From Candidatus Gastranaerophilales bacterium (GTDB lineage: Bacteria > Cyanobacteriota > Vampirovibrionia > Gastranaerophilales > Gastranaerophilaceae): a stretch of DNA of 64,000 nucleotides. The translations under genes were made by a program, and so were the position numbers. Below are positions 35,012-44,345 of the stretch, piece by piece. Positions within the stretch are counted from its first letter, which is position 1; each line of letters begins with the position of its first letter. A model generated the notes under the pieces. The model ran no database searches. It saw nothing but the letters and a program-made list of their open reading frames with translations, and was not told the DNA's origin. Where the stretch lies: assembly GCA_944323695.1 (NCBI GenBank), contig CALUTI010000002.1:62001-126000 (forward strand), read 5' to 3'.

Positions 35012-36958
35012 ATGAAAAAATTAAAATCAAAAGCATTTTTTATAAAATCGGCAATAATACATCTATTTTTGTCATTATTTGTAATCCTGATATCGTGGCA
35101 GTTTTTTGAGCCTAATGCGTACAACTTTATGCATAAACTTTTCACTGCGCGCACATCAGGATCCGACAATATTGTTTTAATAGTAATAGATGACAAATCT
35201 ATTGAACAATACCGCTGGCCATGGCAGAGGAACTTATATGCCGAGATTTTTGAATATCTTGATAAATATTCCAACCCGAAGCTTATTGCATTTGACGCAA
35301 TTTTATCGAGCCTTGACAAAGAAAATCCAAAAGCTGATGAGCAACTGTTCAACACTATAAAAAACATTGACAATCTTGTAGTAGGTTTCAGTCCGCTAAT
35401 CCAGAATTATCCGCCGGATATTGACGGCAAATTATATGAAGACAAATTCAACAAAAAATTTAAAATAAACATAGATGATGAGGCATACAAATACAATTAT
35501 TCCAAATACAAAAGCCTCTCACGATTTCCCGATCCGTATTTCAATGCAATAAAGCATACCGGTTCAGTTAATACTACCCAAAATACAAGCGGATATATTA
35601 CGCTCAGCGATCAAATTATCAGTGTAAACGGAAAGTTATACCCGTCATTAGCGTTAAGACTTTACATGCTGCTTAATAACACCGATACAATTTCGCTTTA
35701 CAAAAATAAAATTCTGGTTGATGAAACAAATCTATCAATTCCCGCTGTTTATTCATACGATGCAATTCAAAATTATACACGCTACTACAAGCCGCTGCCT
35801 AACAGCGAATATTCACATAAAAAATACTCTGCAATTGATGTAATAAATTCAGCAAGGAACATAAAGCAGGGAAAAGCCCCTATAATTGATCCTTCTGAAT
35901 TCAAGGACAAAATAGTCTTTGTAGGGGCGAATGCAAAAGCTTCCGCACTTGGTTTGGAAGATGCTTTACCCACCCCTATGCTTCAAAAACATCCCGGTGT
36001 AGATATCCAAGCAACTAATCTTGATAACATTTTGAATAACCAATTTGTAAAACAAACCACAATAACTCAGGATTTGCTTTTATTAATTGCATTGACGGTT
36101 GTTGTATTTGTACTGATTGCAAAACTTTCATTTTTCCAGTCACTTGGAATACTTATTTTAATAGCGCTCGGCTACATTGCATTTACGGCTGTATGTTTCA
36201 GGCATGGAATTGCTCCGAACGTAATCACACCGCTTGCAATCCAATTAATCACAATGATATTCGGTTATTCTTTCAGGTTTATACTTGAAGGTAGAAACAA
36301 AGAAAAAATCAAGCAGGCAATGGGTAAATACCTGTCGCAGGATATTATGCAAAATGTTGTAAAAAACATTGACGATATCAAACTCGGCGGGAAAAAAGCC
36401 GTTGTAACGGTTTTATTTGCAGATATAAGAGGATTCACAAGCATAAGTGAAAAATTAACCGCAGAAGAAGTTTCAGTGATTTTGAATGAATATTTTACGG
36501 AAATTGAACCGATAATTTCCAAATACAACGGAGTCATCAACAAGTTCATCGGTGATGCGGTTATGGCAATATTCGGCGAGCCTATTCAAGATATAAATCA
36601 TGCAAAAAATGCGGTTTTATGCGCAAATGAAATGCTTAAAAAAGTTGACGAGCTGAGAGACAAATGGCTTTTTGAGGGCAAACCCAAAATTGAAATCGGA
36701 ATCGGGATTAACACAGGGGAAGCCTTTGTCGGCAATATCGGTTCCGAAAAGCGTCTGGAATACACGGTAATAGGCGATATGGTAAACCTTGCAAGCAGGA
36801 TTGAAAGCTACAACAAAGTCTATAAAACCAATCTTTTAATAAGCAGCTCAACATATTCACATGTCAGCAGCATTGCAGATGTTATAAAAATCAGTGAGGT
36901 CACAATCCGCGGTAAATCTAAAAAAATGGATATCTATGAAGTTTTGAGGATTACATAA
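35012..36958 (+). CDS. CHASE2-domain class III adenylate/guanylate cyclase
   Basis: A 648-residue membrane receptor cyclase. An N-terminal helix (about 12-32) leads to an extracytoplasmic CHASE2 domain (about 40-350; LIVIDDKSIEQYRWPWQR and ATPMLQKHPGV-like segments near the end). Three membrane helices (about 355-425) follow, then a cytosolic catalytic domain with metal Asp residues in VLFADIRGFTSIS and FIGDAVMAIFG and the nucleotide site EYTVIGDMVNLASRIE. Typical of cyanobacterial CHASE2 cyclases. ATG at 35012 follows GGGAAGG; an upstream in-frame start would lie inside the divergent eda gene. recG follows directly. Confidence 0.93.
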   Translation: MKKLKSKAFFIKSAIIHLFLSLFVILISWQFFEPNAYNFMHKLFTARTSGSDNIVLIVIDDKSIEQYRWPWQRNLYAEIFEYLDKYSNPKLIAFDAILSSLDKENPKADEQLFNTIKNIDNLVVGFSPLIQNYPPDIDGKLYEDKFNKKFKINIDDEAYKYNYSKYKSLSRFPDPYFNAIKHTGSVNTTQNTSGYITLSDQIISVNGKLYPSLALRLYMLLNNTDTISLYKNKILVDETNLSIPAVYSYDAIQNYTRYYKPLPNSEYSHKKYSAIDVINSARNIKQGKAPIIDPSEFKDKIVFVGANAKASALGLEDALPTPMLQKHPGVDIQATNLDNILNNQFVKQTTITQDLLLLIALTVVVFVLIAKLSFFQSLGILILIALGYIAFTAVCFRHGIAPNVITPLAIQLITMIFGYSFRFILEGRNKEKIKQAMGKYLSQDIMQNVVKNIDDIKLGGKKAVVTVLFADIRGFTSISEKLTAEEVSVILNEYFTEIEPIISKYNGVINKFIGDAVMAIFGEPIQDINHAKNAVLCANEMLKKVDELRDKWLFEGKPKIEIGIGINTGEAFVGNIGSEKRLEYTVIGDMVNLASRIESYNKVYKTNLLISSSTYSHVSSIADVIKISEVTIRGKSKKMDIYEVLRIT

Positions 36959-39337
36959 GTGGAAAACCTTGATCAAATAAAACTTGCGATAGATGTTGAA
37001 GTTAAGCACCGCTATATAGATATCCACGGGCGAAAACAGGCTTTTTCAAGCTACATAAAAAATATTGCAAAAGAAAATTATAAGTCATCTAAAAAAAATC
37101 CCAAATGGGCGGTAATGGTGGAAACTTTTGAGCATTACCCTTTTGCATCGGTTCCTGAGCGCAGAAGAGCGATTGAAAGCCTTGTTAAGGTGATTAAATC
37201 AGAACTTGCTGCCGAAAAAATTCCCGAAGAAAACGCCCAATTAGTTAAGAAACCTGCAAACCAAACAGATGTTATGTATGTAAAAGGCGTAGGTCCAAAA
37301 GTTGCTTATAAACTTAACAAATTAGGAATATACACCGCGCAGGATTTGATAATGTATTTTCCGAAAAAACACGTTGACTATTCCTCAAGAACCCTTATCC
37401 GCGATTTACAAGAAGGAACGACGACAACGGTTTTCGGATATATAAAATCCGTTTCGGCATTTAACACAAAAAATAATTTATCCGTTGTAAAAGTTACAAT
37501 AGCGGACGAAAGCGGGAGATTTGAGCTGAATTTTTTCCAATCAAAAAGCAACAGATTTATGCTTGAAAGAATTAAGGCACAATTTCCGCAAAACGCGGGA
37601 ATAATGGTTTCCGGCACAGTAAAAATGAACAACTACAGCCATAAATTAACCATTGATAAACCGACATATTCAATCATGACAGGCGAATTTCTGGAAAATT
37701 CAGCCTCAAACCTTAATGTAGCAAGAATAGTTCCGATTTATACCGTTTGCGAAGATTTAAGCATTAAAACGCTTCGCAGAGCAATTTATAACGCAATTCA
37801 GCTTTACAAAAATGATATTATCAACATAGTGCCAGACGAAATCAGGGAACGCCTCGGACTTTTAGACAAAAAAACTGCGGTTGAACAGATACATTTTCCG
37901 GAAAGCATGGATATGCTTGAGCATGCCCGCTTTTCACTAATTTTTGAAGAACTTTTTCTTGTCCAGCTGAAATTAATAAGATTACGCGAAAATACCGCAA
38001 AAAATACAAAATCCGTTGCCCTGCAGATTAAAAAAGACGGACTTGTACAAAAATTCATCCAAAGCCTTCCGTTTGAGCTTACAAAAGGTCAAAAAGATGC
38101 GGTAAATGAAATTTTAAACGATTTGCATTCCGAAGCGCCAATGCAAAGACTTTTGCAGGGAGATGTCGGAAGCGGAAAAACAGTAGTTGCGACAATTATG
38201 CTTCTTGCAGCGATTGAAAACGGCTATCAGGGCGCAATTATGGCACCTACCGAAATCCTTGCACAACAGCATTACAATAATATGATACAATGGCTTACAC
38301 CGTTAGGCTTGAGTGTCGGACTGTTTTTGGGAAGCCACGGCAAAAAAATCCGCACAAAATTTGAAACAGCACTCCGCAACGGGCAGATGAATATTGCTGT
38401 CGGAACGCACGCGCTTATTCAGGATAATATTGAATTTGCAAACCTCGGCGCAATTGTTGTCGATGAACAGCATAGATTCGGGGTAAAACAACGAAATGTC
38501 TTAAAGAAAAAATCCCGGAACCCGCAGATTTTAACCATGACCGCAACACCAATTCCCCGGACGCTTGCACTCACAGTCCACGGCGATTTGGATTTGACGG
38601 TTATAAACGAACTTCCAAAAGGCAGACTGCCTATTAAAACATCACTCACAAGCTCGCACAGAGGCGTCTGGGAGCTTGTAAGACGTGAACTTAATTACGG
38701 CAGGCAAGCCTACGTTGTCTACCCGCTCATTGATGAAAGCGAAACCCTTTCCGCCAAAGCCGCCACTATTGAAGCCGAAAAATTGCAAAAAGAAGTTTTT
38801 CCGGATTTCAAGGTCGGGCTTTTGCACGGAAAACTAAAAAATGATGAAAAAGAACAGGTCATGGCAGACTTCAAAAATAAAAAATATGATATTTTAGTCT
38901 CCACAACAGTTGTCGAAGTCGGTGTCGACGTTCCAAACGCAACAGTTATGGTAATTGAAAACGCAGAACGCTTCGGACTTTCACAATTACACCAATTGCG
39001 CGGGCGTGTCGGCAGAAGCAGCCTTCAATCCTACTGCATACTCGTAAGCGCAAGCCGCTCACAAGAAACCCGCGAACGCCTTAATATAATGACACAAACA
39101 AATGACGGTTTTGTCATTGCCGAAAAAGATTTGCAGCTTCGCGGTCCCGGAGAATTTTTGGGAACCCGCCAGAGCGGTCTGCCGGATTTGATAATTTCCG
39201 ACATAGTTCGTGACGCAAAAATTCTTGAGCTTGCAAGATCTGAAGCTATCGAATTTTTAAAAGACAACAACATTGACGATTACCCGAATTTGAAAAATGC
39301 AACTTCGCTTGAATTGTTCACAGGGTTAGATATATAA
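36959..39337 (+). CDS. recG: ATP-dependent DNA helicase RecG
   Basis: A 792-residue branch-migration helicase for stalled forks. After a ~110-residue N-terminal extension comes the wedge OB-fold (YVKGVGPKVAYKLNKLGIY onward), Walker A GDVGSGKTVVA (near 400), the DEQH box VVDEQHRFGVKQR, TATPIPRTLALT, and the C-terminal LHQLRGRVGRSS and GPGEFLGTRQSGLP motifs. An N-terminal extension of this sort is common in cyanobacterial RecG. It starts at GTG, directly abutting the cyclase gene, and probably shares its transcript. Confidence 0.97.
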   Translation: MENLDQIKLAIDVEVKHRYIDIHGRKQAFSSYIKNIAKENYKSSKKNPKWAVMVETFEHYPFASVPERRRAIESLVKVIKSELAAEKIPEENAQLVKKPANQTDVMYVKGVGPKVAYKLNKLGIYTAQDLIMYFPKKHVDYSSRTLIRDLQEGTTTTVFGYIKSVSAFNTKNNLSVVKVTIADESGRFELNFFQSKSNRFMLERIKAQFPQNAGIMVSGTVKMNNYSHKLTIDKPTYSIMTGEFLENSASNLNVARIVPIYTVCEDLSIKTLRRAIYNAIQLYKNDIINIVPDEIRERLGLLDKKTAVEQIHFPESMDMLEHARFSLIFEELFLVQLKLIRLRENTAKNTKSVALQIKKDGLVQKFIQSLPFELTKGQKDAVNEILNDLHSEAPMQRLLQGDVGSGKTVVATIMLLAAIENGYQGAIMAPTEILAQQHYNNMIQWLTPLGLSVGLFLGSHGKKIRTKFETALRNGQMNIAVGTHALIQDNIEFANLGAIVVDEQHRFGVKQRNVLKKKSRNPQILTMTATPIPRTLALTVHGDLDLTVINELPKGRLPIKTSLTSSHRGVWELVRRELNYGRQAYVVYPLIDESETLSAKAATIEAEKLQKEVFPDFKVGLLHGKLKNDEKEQVMADFKNKKYDILVSTTVVEVGVDVPNATVMVIENAERFGLSQLHQLRGRVGRSSLQSYCILVSASRSQETRERLNIMTQTNDGFVIAEKDLQLRGPGEFLGTRQSGLPDLIISDIVRDAKILELARSEAIEFLKDNNIDDYPNLKNATSLELFTGLDI

Positions 39338-39388
39338 GCTTTTTGGGCATATTAAATATACTTGGGCAAGGATTAAATATTAAGTTTT

Positions 39389-39448
39389 GTTACACAAATT
39401 TGTCTCAAAAAAGCAATTATATAATTGATATATACTTTTTATATATAA
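39389..39448 (+). promoter_or_regulatory. bipartite promoter motif upstream of the 284-aa protein
   Basis: TGTTACACAAA begins at 39389 and ACTTTTTATATATAAG at 39434, 45 bp apart. The start codon is at 39472, with GGGAG as a ribosome site. Confidence 0.6.
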
Positions 39449-39471
39449 GAGTTTAAATACGGGAGAAGTAT

Positions 39472-40326
39472 ATGGCAATCAGACACGCAATGACATTTAC
39501 ACCCAGAAGGCAGCAAACCGTAGTTTTTAACAAAACCTACGTTGTAAATCAGCCGACTGTTCAAAAAACAGGCAACGGTGCATTTTGGGGTGGTCTTATC
39601 GGCGGTCTGCTGACCGGTATGGGAAACATGTTCTTGAATAATAATACCCGCTTAAATCTTAACGGCCAGAATCCTTATGCATATTTAAACGAAAATATGG
39701 GCAAAGAACCCGCAACAGAAACAGGCAAAAAAGAACCATCGGTTATGACAACAACACAACCGGAGATTAAAACTGACGAACCGGAAACTGTTACAACTCC
39801 TGAAGCAGTTACTCCATCAAAAGAAACGGAAGAAACTGACCAGCCTGACGGTAAAGGCGGAATTGAATATGGTATAGATCATGATCCGGGAAGTACAACT
39901 CTTGATATCAAAAAGGGATATACTTGGTTCAATATTGTTTCTGCAAAATATGATATACCAAGCGGTGTAAGTACAAAAGATGTTGCACTTGCGCTTGCCG
40001 CAGCTAACTCAGGTGCACAAGGAACAGAGGCAATGAATCTTGCACATCAGGGAGTTTACTTCAAAGTTGGCGACCTTGTAAACTTACCTGAAAAATTGGT
40101 CGTAAACGGTCAGGAAATTTCACTAAAAGGCGATCATCAAACCCAAGCGGTTACTCCTGATGATTATGACTACGTAAAAGCCACACATTGGAGCGCTAAA
40201 GTTACTCAAGTAGGAGACAAGTGGTATGTTACCGAAAACGGAGTTCGCCGTGGAGAGGCTTATGATACAGAAGCCGATGCGAATGCTGCTAAGGCACAAC
40301 TGGAAGCACAACAAAATGCAGAATAA
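39472..40326 (+). CDS. LysM-like unknown protein, paralogue of next gene, regulon member
   Basis: A 284-residue protein. The first ~75 residues (VVFNKTYVVNQPT, then FWGGLIGGLLTG, then NPYAYLNENMG) match the same segments in the next gene, so the two are paralogues. A Thr/Glu/Pro-rich linker (80-135) follows. Residues ~150-215 look like a LysM domain (GYTWFNIVSAKYDIPS, LAAANSG, FKVGDLVNLPE), suggesting binding to peptidoglycan or glycan. No signal peptide is visible, so export would need a non-Sec route. It is preceded by the bipartite motif. Confidence 0.68.
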   Translation: MAIRHAMTFTPRRQQTVVFNKTYVVNQPTVQKTGNGAFWGGLIGGLLTGMGNMFLNNNTRLNLNGQNPYAYLNENMGKEPATETGKKEPSVMTTTQPEIKTDEPETVTTPEAVTPSKETEETDQPDGKGGIEYGIDHDPGSTTLDIKKGYTWFNIVSAKYDIPSGVSTKDVALALAAANSGAQGTEAMNLAHQGVYFKVGDLVNLPEKLVVNGQEISLKGDHQTQAVTPDDYDYVKATHWSAKVTQVGDKWYVTENGVRRGEAYDTEADANAAKAQLEAQQNAE

Positions 40327-40329
40327 CAT

Positions 40330-40398
40330 TGTAAACAAATGTAAACAAAATTATTAAAACTGACAATTATATACCCAATATATACTTTATATATATAA
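40330..40398 (+). promoter_or_regulatory. bipartite promoter motif upstream of the 353-aa protein
   Basis: TGTAAACAAA occurs twice (40330 and 40340); ACTTTATATATATAAAT begins at 40384, 44 bp after the second copy. The ATG is at 40423 with GAGAGG in front. Confidence 0.6.
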
Positions 40399-40422
40399 AT
40401 AGTAAAATCAGAGAGGTATAAA

Positions 40423-41484
40423 ATGGTACACGGACTTTACAGACCATGGATGAGGGCACCTCGTCCGATGATGATGAACAAAACCGTAATAGTAAATCAG
40501 CAGCCGCACTGCCATCATTCAGGCGGAAGCGGATTTTGGGGCGGTTTTTTAGGCGGGCTATTAGGCGGCGGTCTGTTTAGTCAGGGAGGATTATTCAGCG
40601 GCATGTTCGGCTTTGGCGGGATGCCTATGATGACCAGCACAATGCCCATGGGATACACAAATCCTTATGCATATTTAAACCAAAATCCGGGTCAACAGCC
40701 TGCTGATGCACAATCTACAAATGATGTAAATATTCTTCAAAAACATTTTAAAGATTATACAATAAGCGAACGCGACGGACAATTTATTGCAACGGATAAA
40801 GACGGTAATACAATTATAGGCGACAGCTTTGAAGATATGCTTGAAAAGCTTGGCGGTAATACCGCAGCAACAGAAGATCCGAATGCCGCCGAAATGGCTG
40901 AAATGAAACGATTATCCAGCCAAATACAAGATTTACAAGAAGAATTAAGAGAAATAAAAGACCAGAACGGAAGCCAAACTCCTCCTGCGGTAACAACACC
41001 TGGCGGAACACCCGGCGGGAACCCAACAGCAGAAGTTGGAGATGATTCAACACCAGGCTCACCTGCAGCGGATTCAAATACAACAGCAACCGGTGCCTGG
41101 GAAAGAATAGATGCAAATACAACAGCTTTTGGTTACAAAACAGACGCACTGCTTGGCGGTGAGGATTACAAAGACTGCAAAAACGCTGATGCAGTATTAC
41201 AGCACCATCTGAATACAATCGGCGGTAAATATAATACTCCTATGGATCCGCAGCAATTAGTTGCACAAATTGTAAAAAATAATAAAAGCGTATTTAATGC
41301 TGACGGCACTGTACGCGAAGACGCAGATTGGTCTAAGCTTGACCTTCCCAACAAACAATGGCTTATTGAAAACAGCTATCTAAGCGAAAATACGAACTCA
41401 GCGGCAAGCAATACTATCAGCAGCATAAGTACACAAAATATGTCACCAGATCCGATAATCGGAGGTTGGAGCGGAATAATATAA
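40423..41484 (+). CDS. Gly/Met-rich unknown protein, paralogue of preceding gene, regulon member
   Basis: A 353-residue protein. Its start shares NKTVIVNQ, FWGGFLGGLLGGG and NPYAYLNQNPG with the gene at 39472. The Gly-rich hydrophobic stretch (about 36-75) could insert in a membrane or pack in a fibre. A coiled-coil segment (EMAEMKRLSSQIQDLQEEL, near 163-181) and a Pro/Gly/Thr-rich linker follow. The C-terminal domain (from about 215; GAWERIDANTTAFGYKTD) is not recognised and differs from the LysM-like domain of the paralogue. Own bipartite motif upstream, terminator downstream. Confidence 0.68.
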   Translation: MVHGLYRPWMRAPRPMMMNKTVIVNQQPHCHHSGGSGFWGGFLGGLLGGGLFSQGGLFSGMFGFGGMPMMTSTMPMGYTNPYAYLNQNPGQQPADAQSTNDVNILQKHFKDYTISERDGQFIATDKDGNTIIGDSFEDMLEKLGGNTAATEDPNAAEMAEMKRLSSQIQDLQEELREIKDQNGSQTPPAVTTPGGTPGGNPTAEVGDDSTPGSPAADSNTTATGAWERIDANTTAFGYKTDALLGGEDYKDCKNADAVLQHHLNTIGGKYNTPMDPQQLVAQIVKNNKSVFNADGTVREDADWSKLDLPNKQWLIENSYLSENTNSAASNTISSISTQNMSPDPIIGGWSGII

Positions 41485-41497
41485 AACAATTATACAT

Positions 41498-41518
41498 AAA
41501 AGCCCTACGGGGCTTTTT
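41498..41518 (+). terminator. hairpin terminator
   Basis: AAAAGCCC and GGGCTTTTT pair around TACG with a T run, ending the 353-residue protein gene. Confidence 0.88.
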
Positions 41519-41605
41519 TATTGCCTATTTTTTCAAAATATGTTAAAATAAACAAGTGATTTTGCACAATAGGCTCATAGTTGAATATTTTTAGAAGGAG
41601 TAGTT

Positions 41606-42040
41606 ATGGATCATTTAAAAGTAGCAATCGGAAGCGATCACGGCGGGTTTAAATACAAACAAAAAATTATTGAATATCTTGAAGCAAGAAACATTGAATA
41701 TATTGATGTTGGAACCCATACTCCGGAGGCTTGCGATTATCCGGTTATTGCAAGAGATGTTGCGGAACTTGTTGTATCAGGACAGGCAGATAGAGGCATA
41801 CTTGTTTGCGGAACCGGTATCGGCATGTCAATTGCAGCAAACAAAATCCGCGGAATTCGTGCGGCGCTTTGCGGTGATACATATTCCGCAAGAGTTTCAA
41901 GAGCACACAATAATGCAAACATTCTTTGCCTTGGAGAACGCGTAATCGGTGAGCATTTGGCGCTTGATATTGTTGATGTCTGGCTTAAAGCAGGTTTTGA
42001 AGGCGGACGTCATAAACGCAGAGTTGATTTGATTGAATAA
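41606..42040 (+). CDS. rpiB: ribose-5-phosphate isomerase B
   Basis: A 144-residue RpiB/LacAB-type isomerase interconverting ribulose and ribose 5-phosphates. IGSDHGGFKYK near the start, DVGTHTPEACDYPVIA, the active-site loop GILVCGTGIGMSIAANK (Cys base in VCGTG) and HNNANILCLGERVIG are conserved. Length is typical. AGAAGGAG precedes the ATG. The rsfS gene follows by 10 bases. Confidence 0.96.
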   Translation: MDHLKVAIGSDHGGFKYKQKIIEYLEARNIEYIDVGTHTPEACDYPVIARDVAELVVSGQADRGILVCGTGIGMSIAANKIRGIRAALCGDTYSARVSRAHNNANILCLGERVIGEHLALDIVDVWLKAGFEGGRHKRRVDLIE

Positions 42041-42050
42041 GAGGGACAAA

Positions 42051-42446
42051 GTGGCAGAAGTTGATTCAAAAAAACTGGCATGTGTTATTGCACGTGTGCT
42101 GGATGACAAATTGGCAAGTAATATTACTATACTAAACATAAGCAACATATCTTCTCTGGGAGATTATTTTGTAATTGCATCGGCAGATTCGCCGACACAG
42201 GTTAAATCCTTGATGATGAGCGTTAAGGAAATGATTAAAAAACACTTTGAACGCTCTCCTGTCAGGATGGAAAATGATTTAAAAAACAGGTGGAATTTGC
42301 TTGATTACGGAGATGTGATTGTTCATATTCTCCACAAAGATGAGCGTGAAGCTTATGCTATCGAAAAATTCTGGAGCCACGCATTCAGTATTCCGGAAGA
42401 TACCTGGATGGAAGAATCCAAAGAATATAGTGAGTATACAACATAA
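42051..42446 (+). CDS. rsfS: ribosomal silencing factor RsfS
   Basis: A 131-residue DUF143 protein that binds L14 and blocks subunit joining in starvation. Conserved features are LASNITILNISNISSLGDYFVIASADSPTQ, then WNLLDYGDVIVHILHKDEREAYAIEKFW, matching the family signature. GTG at 42051 is chosen since AGAGGGAC lies just before it; a TTG at 42033 would overlap rpiB. The last ~20 residues (PEDTWMEESKEYSEYTT) are a variable tail. Confidence 0.95.
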   Translation: MAEVDSKKLACVIARVLDDKLASNITILNISNISSLGDYFVIASADSPTQVKSLMMSVKEMIKKHFERSPVRMENDLKNRWNLLDYGDVIVHILHKDEREAYAIEKFWSHAFSIPEDTWMEESKEYSEYTT

Positions 42447-42472
42447 GCTCAAGATATATGATGTCATCCTGA

Positions 42473-42587
42473 GGGCTTGCCCGAAGGATCTCAAATATAG
42501 CATTCCCAAATTTAAGATTTTGTGCGAGATGTCCTGTTTACCTGCAGAATTTTATGAGGAGATTCTTCGCTATCGCTCAGAATGACA
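42473..42587. repeat. composite inverted GTCATYCTGAG repeat
   Basis: One unit (GTCATCCTGAGGGCTTG then CCGAAGGATCTC) starts at 42473 and an inverted unit (GAGATTCTTCGCTATCGC then TCAGAATGAC) ends at 42587. The two ends are complementary, so the 115-base segment could fold as one long hairpin. It lies between rsfS and a TPR gene. Confidence 0.6.
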
Positions 42588-42616
42588 AAAAACTTTTCTT
42601 AACTTTTCTATACAAT

Positions 42617-42645
42617 TTTACAAAACGCAATAAATAGGATAAAAT
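42617..42645 (+). promoter_or_regulatory. promoter predicting a leaderless transcript
   Basis: TTTACA (42617-42622), 17-base spacer, TAAAAT (42640-42645). The ATG at 42652 lies 7 bases past the -10 box. No Shine-Dalgarno. Confidence 0.5.
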
Positions 42646-42651
42646 AAAAGC

Positions 42652-43719
42652 ATGGATAAAGCAGAATTAAGTAAACAAATTAATGACGCCATCATGGAAA
42701 TGGCACAAGATCCGCAAAATGCGGCAGGATACCATAAACTTGCAGAACTATACCTGCAGGAAGAAAATTACGACAAAGTAATGTCGGTTTTGGAAAGCCT
42801 TCTGGCAATTCATCCCGATGATATTCAGGCACTTGTCGGTATGGGTACTATGTGGTTTTATGAAAAAGATTTCAGAAAATCACTTTCATACTACAATAAA
42901 GCTCTTGAAATCAATCCGAAAAACTTCCTGATTTACTTTAATATCGGTAATGTTTTTGCTGAGTGGAAAAATTTTCCCAAAGCACTTTTCTATTACAACC
43001 GCGCTATTGATTTGAATTCAACCAATCCGGAAATCTACAACGCTATTGCGCTTTTGTATGCTGATTTTGAAGATTATGTTGAATCAAAAGCATATTACGA
43101 AAAGGCGCTGTCTTTGGATCCTGAAAACTTGACAGCTCTGATTGATATGGGTAATGTCTGCTTTAAACTTTACGATTACGAGACAGCCTTAGAGCTTTAC
43201 AAAAGAGTTTTTGCGCTTAATCCGGACAACAAAATAGTTGCTATATGTATTGGTAATACTTTAACGCTTATGAAGCAGAGAGAACAGGCTTACAGCTATT
43301 TTGAAAAAGCTCTGACGATGGAAGGCGATAACTACAAGACTTACTTATGTTATGCAATTGCGCTTTCCGAATTTAAAGAATACAATATGGCTGAAGAAAT
43401 GTATAAGCGTGCAATCAACTTAAACCCGAAAGAAAAGAACGCTTATGTTCTTTTGGGGAACCTTTATACAAACTATAACCGTATAGATTTGGCTATGAAT
43501 ATGTATAAAGAAGCATTACATGCAAAGCCGAACGATGCTGAAATTTATATGCTATTAGGAAATGCACACTATCTTGACGGCGATATTGAAAAGGCAATTG
43601 CTTCATACAGATCTTCAATTAATATTGAACCGGAAAATGATGAATACAAGCTCGTTTACACCCAGGTTCTTGAAGAATATATAGACAAAAAACGTAACGG
43701 AGAAATCAAAACAGCATAA
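42652..43719 (+). CDS. tetratricopeptide repeat protein
   Basis: A 355-residue protein made almost wholly of TPR units (about ten), with the pattern LG/A...Y...A...Y..A......P recurring: SLSYYNKALEINPKNF, ALFYYNRAIDLNSTNP, SKAYYEKALSLDPENL, ALELYKRVFALNPDN and others. No signal peptide or membrane helix, so it should be a cytoplasmic scaffold. Its stop overlaps the next gene start by one base, so it is probably linked with that membrane protein. Partner unknown. Confidence 0.9.
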   Translation: MDKAELSKQINDAIMEMAQDPQNAAGYHKLAELYLQEENYDKVMSVLESLLAIHPDDIQALVGMGTMWFYEKDFRKSLSYYNKALEINPKNFLIYFNIGNVFAEWKNFPKALFYYNRAIDLNSTNPEIYNAIALLYADFEDYVESKAYYEKALSLDPENLTALIDMGNVCFKLYDYETALELYKRVFALNPDNKIVAICIGNTLTLMKQREQAYSYFEKALTMEGDNYKTYLCYAIALSEFKEYNMAEEMYKRAINLNPKEKNAYVLLGNLYTNYNRIDLAMNMYKEALHAKPNDAEIYMLLGNAHYLDGDIEKAIASYRSSINIEPENDEYKLVYTQVLEEYIDKKRNGEIKTA

Positions 43720-44135
43720 TGAGCGGATATAGTTCAAAACCATTTATGATAGAGCGGATTGTTGCAGCATTAAGTTACATCACAATGGGTTTTGCAGGCT
43801 TTATTTGGTTAATCTTAGGTATTTTTACAAAAGCACAGCTAAGACCTTTTATGCAATACCACATTTTTCAGTCAATATTTATATCAATTGCGTATTTTTT
43901 GTTATGCTATATTTTGGGATTTTTGTTAAATATCTTAAGCTTCATCCCATTTGTTAACTGGCTGGTGGCGCAGACAACATTTTTATTCAACGCGCCGTTG
44001 ATAGGTCCGTATTCACTCATACAAATTGTTATCTATGCAATTATCTTGTATCTTGCGGTAACCTCATTTATGGGGCAGTACAGCAGAATCCCTTGGATTT
44101 CCGACATAATTGACCAGAACGTAAGACGCTACTAG
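43719..44135 (+). CDS. Tic20-like integral membrane protein
   Basis: A 138-residue protein with three to four hydrophobic helices. ERIVAALSYITMGFAGF at the start and LRPFMQYHIFQSIFISIAY near 57-75 resemble the cyanobacterial/chloroplast Tic20 family (ER..A.L.Y...., then F..FN..QAI). Tic20 is part of the plastid protein-import machinery, and bacterial homologues have unclear roles. It overlaps the upstream TPR gene by one base, a pairing that would suit a membrane complex with a soluble scaffold. Assignment by pattern only. Confidence 0.55.
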   Translation: MSGYSSKPFMIERIVAALSYITMGFAGFIWLILGIFTKAQLRPFMQYHIFQSIFISIAYFLLCYILGFLLNILSFIPFVNWLVAQTTFLFNAPLIGPYSLIQIVIYAIILYLAVTSFMGQYSRIPWISDIIDQNVRRY

Positions 44136-44235
44136 ACCTTGGGGTATTAATCGTCATTTTGTGCGTCAATTTATGTCACTCTGAGCGCAAAAATTCTGTG
44201 ATAAGCTTAACAAGCTGGGCAGGCATCCTCATGCC

Positions 44236-44292
44236 GTCATTCTGAGCGATAGCGAAGAATCTCATGGGATCCTGAAACGAGTTCAGGATGAC
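44236..44292. repeat. palindromic GTCATTCTGAG repeat
   Basis: GTCATTCTGAGCGATAGCG, then AAGAATCTC, and an inverted end TTCAGGATGAC. A related broken unit (GTCACTCTGAGCGC) lies at 44175. It separates two convergent genes. Confidence 0.6.
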
Positions 44293-44345
44293 AAAACACC
44301 GTCAATGCCTTGCAGTAATCATACCCCGCATAAAATTACGAAGTA

